Positions 16,145-23,345 of a DNA stretch of 34,123 bases are shown here, in pieces (position 1 is the stretch's first letter; every line of letters starts with the position of its first letter). Origin of the DNA: CAZTAO01 sp964611645. Lineage in GTDB: Bacteria; Armatimonadota; UBA5829. Location of the stretch: assembly GCA_964611645.1 (NCBI GenBank), contig CAZTAO010000049.1, positions 1 to 34,123 on the forward strand. Reading direction: 5' to 3'. Under the pieces are notes generated by a model. The model worked only from the letters and a program-made list of their open reading frames with translations. It searched no databases and was not told the origin of the DNA. The translations under genes and the position numbers were made by a program.

Positions 16145-17521
16145 TCAGCCTGCCGCCGGTCTTCGGAACAGGCCGAAGCCGCTCAAAGCCGCATTCACCC
16201 GTGACGTGGTGATACGAAGCCTCACTCCGGAGGCTGTGACGTCGTCGAAGCGCAGGATGCGCTTGTGACCGATTGTGGTTGCGCGGGCAATCTCCTGCCA
16301 CCCATCGGCATTCCACACTTCGAGGCAGAACTCCTCCACGTGCTGGCCTTTGGCTATGTATTCCTGCAGCATCGCGGTGTTGAATGTCTTTGCCGAGGCG
16401 AGATCATATTCGATGGTTGCTGAGGTGACGCCATCAGCGGTTGACCAGTATGTCTGCGCATCGCCGTCCACGGTCTTGTCGGCTTCGTGGCCTGCAGCGG
16501 ATTCCAACGACGTGGCCTTGCAGCCTTTCGCGAAGTCTTCGGAGAAGGTAGCCCGCAGATACTCGCCTATCTCTCTCAGCCGTCGGACATCATTCTCGTG
16601 GAACAGCCCGCGCCTGTCCGGAGGAATGTTGAGCAGGAGTTGCGCGTTCCCGCCGACCGAACTGAAAAACACATCCAGCAGATGCTCCAGACCTTTGACC
16701 TTATCGTCCTCGCTCTCGTGATAGAACCACCCCGGCCTGATGGAAGTGTCGACCTGCGCAGGGTACCAGATAAGGTTCGCCCCGTTCTCGACAGCTTCCC
16801 ACAGCTTCTCGCGGGAACCGATGTCGGGGTCATCGACAACGAATGACTCCGGAACAACGCTCCATTCGCTCTCCCGGCACACGCCCGCCTCGTTACCGCA
16901 CCAGCGGACGTCCGGGCCGCAGATGCTTATCACCGCATCGGGTTGAAGCTCTCGAACCAGGCTGTAGAAACTGTCGAAATCATACTCCTGGCGTTTGCCA
17001 TTGGGGCCTTCTCCGCACGCGCCGTCAAACCAGACCTCCGCAATCGGGCCGTAGTCAGTCAACAGCTCACGTAGTTGGTTTCGGAAGTGCTCGTTGTATC
17101 TGGGGGAGTCGCCGTAGCTGGGTTCGTGGCGGTCCCAGGGGGAGAGATACACCCCGAACGCCACACCCCCACGGTGGCAGGCGTCGGAGATCTCCCTCAC
17201 CACATCGCCTGCCCCGCCCTTCCAGGGGCTGTTCTTGAGGGAATGCTCGGTGAACCTGCTGGGCCACAGGCAGAAGCCGTCGTGGTGCTTGGCGGTGAAG
17301 ATGATCTCTTTGATCCCGGCATCCTTGCAGGCGCTCACCCACTGGTCTGCGTCGAGTTCGCTGGGGTCAAACAGGCTCGGCGATTCTGTGCCGTCACCCC
17401 ATTCGCGGTCAGTGAAGGTGTTCACGCCAAAGTGGACAAAGCAGGCGAAATCCAGTTGCTGCCAGGCCAACTGCCGAGCTGAGGGTCTGATCTGGGCTGC
17501 CTGAGCAACAATGCTCTCCAT
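16145..17521 (-). CDS. GH29 alpha-L-fucosidase-like protein with F5/8 type C domain
   Basis: A 458-residue enzyme of glycoside hydrolase family 29, which releases terminal alpha-L-fucose with retention. The family pattern is clear: 'FVHFGVNTFT' near residue 28, 'TAKHHDGFCLWPS' (77-89), and 'EVWFDGACG' with nucleophile Asp166. The general acid varies in this family and I cannot assign it. Residues about 335-458 form a discoidin (F5/8 type C) sandwich, frequent in GH29 and thought to bind galactose-type sugars. The ATG at 17521 has GAGG 5 nt upstream and no signal peptide follows, so it probably acts in the cytoplasm, unlike the two exported products downstream. First gene of the minus-strand trio. 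Confidence 0.88.
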   Translation of the reverse strand: MESIVAQAAQIRPSARQLAWQQLDFACFVHFGVNTFTDREWGDGTESPSLFDPSELDADQWVSACKDAGIKEIIFTAKHHDGFCLWPSRFTEHSLKNSPWKGGAGDVVREISDACHRGGVAFGVYLSPWDRHEPSYGDSPRYNEHFRNQLRELLTDYGPIAEVWFDGACGEGPNGKRQEYDFDSFYSLVRELQPDAVISICGPDVRWCGNEAGVCRESEWSVVPESFVVDDPDIGSREKLWEAVENGANLIWYPAQVDTSIRPGWFYHESEDDKVKGLEHLLDVFFSSVGGNAQLLLNIPPDRRGLFHENDVRRLREIGEYLRATFSEDFAKGCKATSLESAAGHEADKTVDGDAQTYWSTADGVTSATIEYDLASAKTFNTAMLQEYIAKGQHVEEFCLEVWNADGWQEIARATTIGHKRILRFDDVTASGVRLRITTSRVNAALSGFGLFRRPAAG

Positions 17522-17584
17522 AACTGCCTCGTGGTGGTGGAATTGGTTACGCGGTCATCTGTTCGTTCCGGGGTCTGTACGCTG

Positions 17585-17617
17585 CGCTGCGGGGATCGTC
17601 ATCCAATCCCCGCAGCG
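17585..17617. terminator. Perfect 12-bp inverted repeat between prepilin and fucosidase genes
   Basis: CGCTGCGGGGAT (17585-17596) is exactly complementary to ATCCCCGCAGCG (17606-17617), with a 9-nt loop. It lies 48 nt beyond the prepilin stop and 64 nt before the fucosidase start, all read on the minus strand. There is no T-run on either side, so it may be a factor-dependent terminator, an mRNA 3'-end stabiliser or a regulatory hairpin. Confidence 0.55.
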
Positions 17618-17664
17618 AGTACACTCTGTGTTACTAAGCTCAAGCAGCGCCTGAGCGTTTGAGA

Positions 17665-18336
17665 CTAGTCGTCCGCTCTTGTGAACATCGAAGCCGTGAA
17701 GGAATTCCACTTGCCCCACTTCACGTGTCCGTCAGCCCACGCCACGTTGATGCCATCACTGTGGATGTTGCAGCCAGGGCCCATGCCCGTCCAGCAAGCC
17801 CAACCGCAGAAACCGTAGGCGACTGAGTTCCAGCCGGTTCCGGTGTAGTCGTACTCAGCGATCATCACTGTTCCCGCGGGAACCTTCATCTCGGCCATCG
17901 GGCGACCGCCAGTTCCCTGGCAACCACAAGCGATGACTTCCATGTTCGGGCTCATGTTCCACTGCATAGAGCGGAAGCGGGCGGGCTGGGTGCTGAAGAT
18001 GCCCGGCTTGACGCCGTTGCTGGGGCATTCCCAGACCTTCATGGACTTGATGTAGGGATCAAGGAAGTCGGCAAGGAATGTCGCGGTTGTTGCCGCCTGT
18101 GTTGCCGTTGCCTTGAGCGGAATGGTGTCGTCGTAGATCTGGGGGTAGGTCTCATCATAGTCCTGGCAGTACTGCATAACGCCCAGGCCTATTTGCTTCA
18201 TGCCATTAATACAAGTAGCCTGTCGTGCCTTCTCGCGTGCCTTCGCGAAGACCGGGAACAGGATTGCGGCGAGGATAGCTATGATTGCTATCACGACCAA
18301 CAGTTCGATTAGGGTAAAACCTTTTCTTCTTCCCAT
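17665..18336 (-). CDS. Type IV pilin-like / DUF1559-like prepilin with H-X9-DG motif
   Basis: A 223-residue secreted prepilin. The leader MGRRKG is cut by prepilin peptidase before Phe7, Glu11 is the conserved +5 glutamate, and residues 7-29 are the hydrophobic assembly helix. The next stretch 'FPVFAKAREKARQATC' and the C-terminal H-X9-DG motif (His192, then nine residues, then Asp202-Gly203) place it in the pseudopilin group that is very numerous in Planctomycetota, Armatimonadota and relatives. Cysteines in the C-terminal half may form disulfides. The start at 18336 has AAGGAGAG 9 nt upstream. A strong promoter lies about 210 nt upstream, leaving a long leader. Function of this pilin group is poorly known; surface display or secretion are possibilities. 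Confidence 0.9.
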   Translation of the reverse strand: MGRRKGFTLIELLVVIAIIAILAAILFPVFAKAREKARQATCINGMKQIGLGVMQYCQDYDETYPQIYDDTIPLKATATQAATTATFLADFLDPYIKSMKVWECPSNGVKPGIFSTQPARFRSMQWNMSPNMEVIACGCQGTGGRPMAEMKVPAGTVMIAEYDYTGTGWNSVAYGFCGWACWTGMGPGCNIHSDGINVAWADGHVKWGKWNSFTASMFTRADD

Positions 18337-18543
18337 CTTAGAACTCTCCTTCGTTTGATATGCGCATTTACGCAGTCATGAATTGGTGTCCGATTCCTTA
18401 CCAGCCGTTGCCATTTCCCTCTTCTCATATTTGCCGCTGCCGCGGCCCGATGAAATAGCCAGATACCATGTGAGCAGTTGCCATTGCTTTCTATGAAGCC
18501 CTTGGCTGCGGTTGTTGGCACGCGCTTGCAAAGAATAGTACCC
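18337..18543 (-). promoter_or_regulatory. Long 5' leader of the prepilin gene
   Basis: About 205 nt separate the predicted transcription start from the prepilin ATG. The leader contains a short CCGC-GGCA-GCGG hairpin near 18430-18445 and no convincing gene; a 70-codon frame opens from 18521 but has no recognisable protein and a poor ribosome-binding site. I compared it by eye with the c-di-GMP-I pattern and did not find that aptamer. Confidence 0.4.
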
Positions 18544-18549
18544 TAATGT

Positions 18550-18579
18550 AGTATAGCCCCGGTTCCTCGGGCTTGTCAA
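18550..18579 (-). promoter_or_regulatory. Sigma70-type promoter for the prepilin gene
   Basis: On the minus strand, a perfect TTGACA -35 box (18579-18574) is followed after 18 nt by TATACT (18555-18550). This is the best promoter match in the window. Transcription would begin near 18543 and run into the prepilin gene. The region 18580-18630, up to the SDR stop, holds nothing else I can see. Confidence 0.75.
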
Positions 18580-18630
18580 CAACTTCTACAGAAATATTTC
18601 ATCCCCACAATGCTTATGACTCCCATCGGT

Positions 18631-19416
18631 TTACTTGGCGGTATATCCGCCATCGACAGGGATGTTCGTTCCAGTTATGTATACCGAGGCATCGCTCGCC
18701 AGGAAGACAATTATCCCCATCATATCGGTCTCGCTTGCGAGCCTGTTGAGGAATGTCTTGGCGCTGTAGTTCTTCACGAAAGGCTCCGGCATACTTGCCG
18801 TCCAAAAACCGCCCGGCGCGATGCAGTTGCAGCGGACTCCCCACTGGCCGTAGTAGCTGCCCATGAATCTGGTGAAGTTGATCATGCCGCCCTTGTGGAA
18901 GAAGTAGTCCGGGTACCAGCCGCTCATGTTTGTGCCGGAGTAGATGCTGGGATCAGGTGCGATCATGCCCTGGATGGAGCCGACATTGATGATCGAGCCA
19001 CTCTTGTTCTCCGCCATGGCATCGCCGAACGCGCGTGTGATGACAAACAGCCCGGTGGCGTTGACCTTCATACTCTCCGCGAAGGTAGAGGCGTCGTCTT
19101 TGTAACCGCCCTTCATCGGCCGCAGGACTGCGTTGTTCACCAGAACGTCGATCTTCCCGCTTCGCTCCAGGACCTTGTCCCGAACCTCCAGGACCGACTT
19201 CTCCTCGCCCTGGTCAAGCTGCAGGGCAGTCACATCCAGCCCGTTCGCCCGATGCCCCGCCGCCACTGCCTCGATCGATTCCAGATTGCGGGAAGCCGTG
19301 TAGGTCTGCGCCCCAGCCTCCGCAAGAGCCGCCAGTATCTGCCGTCCATACAACCCCGCGCCCCCCGTAACCAGCGCAACTTTACCTTTGAGTGAAAATG
19401 TGTCCAGAATGCTCAT
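18631..19416 (-). CDS. SDR family NAD(P)-dependent oxidoreductase
   Basis: A 261-residue classical short-chain dehydrogenase. Residues 17-24 (TGGAGLYG) form the Gly-rich dinucleotide loop, 94-97 (NNAV) stabilise the central sheet, and the catalytic set is Ser147, Tyr171 and Lys175 (YFFHK). 'PGGFWT' after strand six and the C-terminal 'FLASDASVYITGTNIPVDGG' are standard. The ATG at 19416 has AAGGAAG 5 nt upstream; upstream in-frame sequence back to 19656 lies in a repeat and is not part of the gene. Length is typical. The overall look is of gluconate 5-dehydrogenase / deoxysugar-acid dehydrogenase types, which would suit oxidation of a glycan-derived sugar, but SDR substrate cannot be read from sequence. 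Confidence 0.88.
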   Translation of the reverse strand: MSILDTFSLKGKVALVTGGAGLYGRQILAALAEAGAQTYTASRNLESIEAVAAGHRANGLDVTALQLDQGEEKSVLEVRDKVLERSGKIDVLVNNAVLRPMKGGYKDDASTFAESMKVNATGLFVITRAFGDAMAENKSGSIINVGSIQGMIAPDPSIYSGTNMSGWYPDYFFHKGGMINFTRFMGSYYGQWGVRCNCIAPGGFWTASMPEPFVKNYSAKTFLNRLASETDMMGIIVFLASDASVYITGTNIPVDGGYTAK

Positions 19417-19440
19417 TTTGTCTTCCTTTCTATTCTTCAG

Positions 19441-19575
19441 CACACAAACCCGCTGGCCCCTTTTCAGGGGGTAAGGCCTCTGCAAGACCCGTGAGTTCTT
19501 CCTCCCTGATAAGGGAGGCGTTGCCCGAAAGCAGCCGCTAGCGAAGCGCGGCTGCGAAAGGGTAGGGTGGGTTTC
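19441..19575. repeat. Dispersed GC-rich hairpin repeat, copy 3; content of gap 19417-19760
   Basis: The 344-nt gap between the divergent SDR and Gfo/Idh genes is largely this element. Its ends are CACAAACCC (from 19442) and GGGTGGGTTTC (to 19575), the reverse of copies at 20795 and 29767. Inside are two hairpins and the GGCGTTGCCCGAAAGCAGCC / GGCTGCGAAAGGG module shared with copy 1. Between 19576 and 19703 I see only an isolated TATACT (19669-19674) without a good -35 box. Confidence 0.75.
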
Positions 19576-19703
19576 CGTGTCACCTGGATATGCGCCTGCC
19601 CCGACCACCTCTTGCTGCCGGTGGTCTGGGAACTCACGCCTCCAGGCAAAACGCACTACCAGCTTGAGTATACTACCTTTGAGGGGCAGGTTCCTTCCTG
19701 CTA

Positions 19704-19733
19704 TTGCCGACTACTCCGTGTCACCTGTATACT
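19704..19733 (+). promoter_or_regulatory. Probable sigma70-type promoter for the Gfo/Idh/MocA gene
   Basis: TTGCCG (19704-19709) and TATACT (19728-19733) are separated by 18 nt, a 4/6 and 5/6 match to consensus. Transcription would start near 19740, about 20 nt before the GTG start. The GGAGG ribosome-binding site is at 19751-19755. Confidence 0.5.
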
Positions 19734-19760
19734 GACATATCCATACTTCTGGAGGCAGCG

Positions 19761-20795
19761 GTGAAAGGCGAGAAGACTCGGGTGGCTATGATCGGGTGCG
19801 GGTGCGTGGCGGGTTATGGACATGCGCCGGCGATTGCGGAATCAGATAGGCTGGAATGCGCGGCGTATGTGGACATAGACATCACCCGCGCGCAGGATTT
19901 CGCGTCTCGATTCGGCGGCGGGGACGTATACGCCGACTACCGCGAAGTCCTGAATCGGGACGACATAGACGCGATCGCCATCCTCACAATGCCCACCGAG
20001 CACAGGCAGATCGCCGAGGACGCACTCAAAGCCGGAAAACACGTCTTCACCGAAAAACCTATAGCGGACAGCACGGAAGCCGGGGAAGCGATGGTTGCTG
20101 CCGCGCGGGAGTATGGAAAGAAGCTGTTTGTCGGGTTCCTGCTGAGGTACACCGACTGTTACATCAAGATGGGTGAGATAATCCACGCAGGGCTGATCGG
20201 AAAGCCCACGGTCTATCGCATGATCGCGTTCGAGCATTACCTCACAGACCAGACCTTCTACTGGGAGCGCGCCAAGGACTTCATGCGCAACACCTCCCCC
20301 GGCTTCGACTGTGGCACGCACTACGTGGACCTGATGCGGTGGTATTCCGGGGCGGAGGCTGTGAGGGTGCAGGGGATCGGCGCGAGAGTGAACCCGGAGG
20401 TCCCCGAGGGCTGCTTCGACTGGGAGGCATTCCAGATAGAGTTCGACGACGGCTCGCGCGGCCTCTATGAGACCGGCTGGGGCTACACTTTCCCCGCAAA
20501 CAGGCTGCACAAGGAAGCCATCGGCCCGAAGGGGATGGTGGGGGTCCGGATAGCCGAGTTGACCGAGGGCGAGGAATCCGGAGCCGAGACTGTGTTCACG
20601 CCTATTGGTGGCGAGGAACAGGTGGTCGCCAGATCAGACTGGAAGGGATTCAGCGGCGAGTGGGACCAGTTCGCCCGAATGGTAACCGAGGACCTCGACC
20701 CATTCCCCGCCCTTGAGGACGCCCTCGCCAGCATAAGAATAGTGGAAGCCGCCCACAGAAGCGTGGTCGAGGGGAATGTGATCTATTTGCGGTAG
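19761..20795 (+). CDS. Gfo/Idh/MocA family oxidoreductase
   Basis: A 344-residue NAD(P)-dependent sugar/inositol dehydrogenase-like protein. The GTG at 19761 is chosen because GGAGG sits 5 nt upstream; the in-frame sequence before it includes the promoter. The N-terminal Rossmann fold shows 'VAMIGCGCVAGYGHAPAI' (residues 8-25), a slightly modified Gly-rich loop, and 'VFTEKPIA' with the conserved EKP at 98-100 that positions the substrate and cofactor. The C-terminal alpha/beta domain contains 'GFDCGTHYVDLMRW', supplying the usual Asp/His pair. No signal peptide, so cytoplasmic. These enzymes oxidise or reduce many sugars and sugar acids; substrate unknown. The stop codon TAG shares its G with the start of a repeat element. 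Confidence 0.88.
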   Translation: MKGEKTRVAMIGCGCVAGYGHAPAIAESDRLECAAYVDIDITRAQDFASRFGGGDVYADYREVLNRDDIDAIAILTMPTEHRQIAEDALKAGKHVFTEKPIADSTEAGEAMVAAAREYGKKLFVGFLLRYTDCYIKMGEIIHAGLIGKPTVYRMIAFEHYLTDQTFYWERAKDFMRNTSPGFDCGTHYVDLMRWYSGAEAVRVQGIGARVNPEVPEGCFDWEAFQIEFDDGSRGLYETGWGYTFPANRLHKEAIGPKGMVGVRIAELTEGEESGAETVFTPIGGEEQVVARSDWKGFSGEWDQFARMVTEDLDPFPALEDALASIRIVEAAHRSVVEGNVIYLR

Positions 20796-20888
20796 AAACC
20801 CACCCCAGCCCTCCCTTATCAAGGAGGGAGTTACAGACCAGCGCACTCCGGTCCTTCCCCCTGATAAGGGGGCAAGGGGGTTTGCGTC
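20795..20888. repeat. Dispersed GC-rich hairpin repeat, copy 4
   Basis: Begins GAAACCCACCCCA at the last base of the Gfo/Idh stop codon and ends GGGGGTTTGCGTC. The two ends form an imperfect terminal inverted repeat built on AAACCC/GGGTTT. Inside are hairpins around CCCTCCC...GGAGGG and CCCCCT-GATA-AGGGGG. Nearly the same organisation occurs at 29767-29847. Confidence 0.8.
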
Positions 20889-20903
20889 TCCGGTCACCCA
20901 ACA

Positions 20904-20933
20904 TTGAGCCTGCACCCTCAACTGCGGTATAAT
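20904..20933 (+). promoter_or_regulatory. Sigma70-type promoter for the structured leader
   Basis: TTGAGC (20904-20909) and a perfect TATAAT (20928-20933) are separated by 18 nt. The expected start near 20940 lies just ahead of the 13-bp hairpin, so the hairpin would be at the extreme 5' end of the transcript. Confidence 0.65.
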
Positions 20934-20945
20934 CTACCTGCCGTA

Positions 20946-21048
20946 CAATTGAATGAGGCTCGGGTTTCCGAGCCTCATTCGCCGATATTCTGTTTTCCGA
21001 TCTTCAATTGGGTGGGGTTTGCCCGACGCCAATATTGAAGAGCTAGGA
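20946..21048 (+). promoter_or_regulatory. Structured leader with mutually exclusive pairings
   Basis: A perfect 13-bp hairpin pairs GAATGAGGCTCGG (20951-20963) with CCGAGCCTCATTC (20968-20980) around loop GTTT. CAATTGAA (20946-20953) could pair with TTCAATTG (21003-21010), while TCTTCAAT (21001-21008) could instead pair with ATTGAAGA (21034-21041), enclosing a small GGG-TTTG-CCC hairpin (21015-21024). The third segment overlaps the purine-rich GAAGAG that precedes the leader ORF start at 21049, so switching between pairings could expose or hide it. No long T-run follows the first hairpin. I recognise no known riboswitch. The structure is read by eye. Confidence 0.5.
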
Positions 21049-21096
21049 ATGCAACCTGACCATCCTGGCGCCTGGCGGGACCTCACACATATATGA
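21049..21096 (+). CDS. 15-residue leader ORF overlapping the next start by ATGA
   Basis: The ATG at 21049 opens a 15-codon frame (MQPDHPGAWRDLTHI) ending at TGA 21094-21096. The stop overlaps the next gene's ATG (21093-21095) as ATGA, the classic translational-coupling arrangement. AGGA directly abuts the ATG and GAAGAG lies 6 nt upstream. The following gene has no good ribosome-binding site of its own, which supports coupling. No repeated amino acid suggests a classical attenuator. It may be chance, since the evidence is position and overlap only. Confidence 0.4.
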   Translation: MQPDHPGAWRDLTHI

Positions 21097-23171
21097 TACC
21101 CTCAATTCGCGCAATGTTCCAGAGTGGAACCACTAATTTTGTCAGAAGCATTACTTACGCGGGGGCAATCACACCCGGCAGGTACGCCAGGGCCTTGTCT
21201 CTGGCGCTACTTTTCGCCCTCGCGGCATCGTGTTGCGCGCTGCCTGCATTGGCCCAGAGGCCTGCGAACCTTGCCGACCTGCCGAACTCATTCTACTCTC
21301 AGCGCTCGTCCACCAATCCATACAGCCCATTCGAGCCGGAGCGGTCTGTGTGTGTGTCGGCGCTAGCCAACCCCGAATCCCTGGCAGCGGTTCTGGGAGA
21401 ACAGGTCTATGTTCGGCCAAAGGACGCCCTCTCCGCGCCAACGCAGCAATCCGTGTTGAAGTCTCTGGCTGATGTTTGCAGGATGAGTATCGAGGCAAGG
21501 CGGTATCTGGGGGAGAAGCTCCCACAACTGGCCAAGCAGGCGTCCTCCGAACCTGTAGACTCAGCGCTGCAGTTGGCGAGACCATCCACCGCCCCGCTCG
21601 CCGCGTTCATCAAAGAGTTCGACCACAACTTCTACTCAACAGAGACCATCACCCGCGAGATCCCGGTCTATAACGACACCGCGCGGGAGACCAAGATAAT
21701 CCTTGGAATGGAGCTCCGCTCAGGCAGACGGGTGATCGAAAGTGTCAAAACCTACTTCACCCTCGCCCCCGGTGAACCGGCCAGATACCGGCTGAATCTG
21801 AAGATGCCCAAAGTCAAAGCCCGAAAAGACATTACCCTCACAATCACAGCAGGCAGACCGGAGGCTCAGGCGCAATCCGTCTATTCGAAAGTCTTGACTG
21901 TAAGACCCGCCCCAAAGGGAAACCCCTGCGGTAAGGCCCGGGTGCAGGGCTACAGGCTGAACCCGGCAGTCCGGCGAGCGCTGGCAAAGTGGAAGGTCAA
22001 GTGGTCGGCGATAAGTGACCTTTCCAGGGTAACGCGGACCCGGTGCGACGTGCTCATCGTCGGTTCGGACACTCTCGCGGGCTATTCCGGCCAATCCCAG
22101 ACCCCGGACACCGTCACGAACCCCCACTTGCAGGCAGTCGAGCGGTTCGTGGAATCCGGCGGAACCGCTATCGTGCTTGAGCAGGACGCCTACCCGGCGT
22201 CGCTCTTCGGCCTGGCTCTGGAAACCAGGGAATCTCCGACCACGGTCGCATTCAACGCCGCGCCGCACCACTCCATAATGCGCGAGCTGAGCGACAACGA
22301 CCTGCGCTACTGGCGAGGGGACAACCGCGTGTCCCACGCCCCGTTCGTGAAGCCGTCCGAAGGGTCTGGGATGGTCCTTGCCGAATGCGGGACCGTGAGC
22401 GGGCTTGAGCTGACACCACTTATCCTGGCGCAGCATGGCCGGGGGAGAGCGCTACTGTGCCAGTTGCTGGTCGGGCAGAAGGTCGGCAGGGAACCCGCGG
22501 CGGATGCGCTTCTGAGATATATGCTCAGGTTCGCCGCGCAGAAGCCCAAGCCGACTCGCAGGACCGCCATCCTCGCCAGACCCACATCCACAGCCTGCCG
22601 CTTCCTGAACGGTCTTGGCCTAGAGGCGGAAGATGTGGACGGGACTCTCTCGGTCGGTTCGCTCGGGCGGTTTGGCTGCATATTCGCCGACGCATCCGAC
22701 CCGGAGATGGTGGAGCAGATGGTAGCCGAAGCCGGCAGGCTGGAAGGGTTCCTCAAAGACGGCGGAGCGCTGGTGATCCACGATCTCCAACCGGGCGACG
22801 ACCAACTTGTCACCGGCCTCACCGGCACCATAATCGAGCAAGCCAACGTCATCCCCACCTCCTGCGCCTGGAAGGACCTGCCGTTGGCGGTGTTGGATGG
22901 GGTCTCCAACTACGACCTGTTCATGGCTGCGTGGCAAGAGGGCAAGCTCACCCCGATCAGAGACACAGTGAAAAGCGGATGGAGAGTAAGATCGGGCCTG
23001 GGTATGAACCTCATCGAACCTGCTGGCCTGCTGCGAATCCCCTACGGCAAAGGCCAACTCCTCATCGACAGCCTCCTATGGGAAGGCGACGACGACATAC
23101 TAACCGCCAAGCGCGCCAGATACATAAGCGCCCTGCTGAGGAACCTGGGGGCGGAGTTTGGGGCGAAGTAG
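21093..23171 (+). CDS. Exported protein with glutamine-amidotransferase-like fold, function unknown
   Basis: A 692-residue protein with a long n-region, a hydrophobic segment (residues about 34-50) and a probable signal cleavage after ALA near residue 54. Residues about 170-270 form a beta-sandwich ('YNDTARETKIILGMEL'). Residues about 310-480 resemble the class I amidotransferase-like / beta-galactosidase-trimerisation fold: 'CDVLIVGSD', 'LQAVERFVESGGTAIVLEQ', and later 'GRGRALLCQLLVG'. The phrase 'DNDLRYWRGDNRVS' recalls C-terminal parts of large glycoside-hydrolase proteins in these phyla. A second similar domain may follow at about 500-690. No catalytic Cys-His-Glu set is evident, so it may be structural or carbohydrate-binding. 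ATG 21114 is another possible start. Described, not assigned. Confidence 0.7.
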   Translation: MIPSIRAMFQSGTTNFVRSITYAGAITPGRYARALSLALLFALAASCCALPALAQRPANLADLPNSFYSQRSSTNPYSPFEPERSVCVSALANPESLAAVLGEQVYVRPKDALSAPTQQSVLKSLADVCRMSIEARRYLGEKLPQLAKQASSEPVDSALQLARPSTAPLAAFIKEFDHNFYSTETITREIPVYNDTARETKIILGMELRSGRRVIESVKTYFTLAPGEPARYRLNLKMPKVKARKDITLTITAGRPEAQAQSVYSKVLTVRPAPKGNPCGKARVQGYRLNPAVRRALAKWKVKWSAISDLSRVTRTRCDVLIVGSDTLAGYSGQSQTPDTVTNPHLQAVERFVESGGTAIVLEQDAYPASLFGLALETRESPTTVAFNAAPHHSIMRELSDNDLRYWRGDNRVSHAPFVKPSEGSGMVLAECGTVSGLELTPLILAQHGRGRALLCQLLVGQKVGREPAADALLRYMLRFAAQKPKPTRRTAILARPTSTACRFLNGLGLEAEDVDGTLSVGSLGRFGCIFADASDPEMVEQMVAEAGRLEGFLKDGGALVIHDLQPGDDQLVTGLTGTIIEQANVIPTSCAWKDLPLAVLDGVSNYDLFMAAWQEGKLTPIRDTVKSGWRVRSGLGMNLIEPAGLLRIPYGKGQLLIDSLLWEGDDDILTAKRARYISALLRNLGAEFGAK

Positions 23172-23247
23172 TCTGAATACGATTCTGATGATTATGGGAT
23201 GGACAGGATTGTCTGTTTCGGCGGCGATCTCGGACATCGTGTTCATC

Positions 23248-23269
23248 ATTGAATCCGTTCAATCGTTTT
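23248..23269 (+). terminator. Weak terminator-like hairpin
   Basis: ATTGAA (23248-23253), loop TCCG, TTCAAT (23258-23263), then CGTTTT. The 6-bp A/T-rich stem is weak, but it lies 77 nt after the stop at 23171 and just before the next promoter, where a terminator would be expected. Confidence 0.3.
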
Positions 23270-23282
23270 CAGACAGTTTCGT

Positions 23283-23311
23283 TTGACTCCCTGTGCCCCA
23301 CGTTGTAGAAT
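23283..23311 (+). promoter_or_regulatory. Sigma70-type promoter for the amidohydrolase operon
   Basis: TTGACT (23283-23288) and TAGAAT (23306-23311) are separated by the optimal 17 nt, each matching 5/6. Transcription would start near 23318, about 28 nt before the GTG start at 23346. Confidence 0.65.
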
Positions 23312-23345
23312 CGCGATGTAATGACATATCGGATCGGAGCGGATT

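Noticed and set aside
18337..18543. c-di-GMP-I (GEMM) riboswitch in the prepilin leader
   Set aside because: The conserved GGGACGCAAAGCC-type core and tetraloop-receptor arrangement could not be found by eye.
18610..19395. 261-codon plus-strand frame opposite the SDR gene
   Set aside because: Mirror of a clear SDR with catalytic Ser-Tyr-Lys; the frame shows no family signature or ribosome-binding site.
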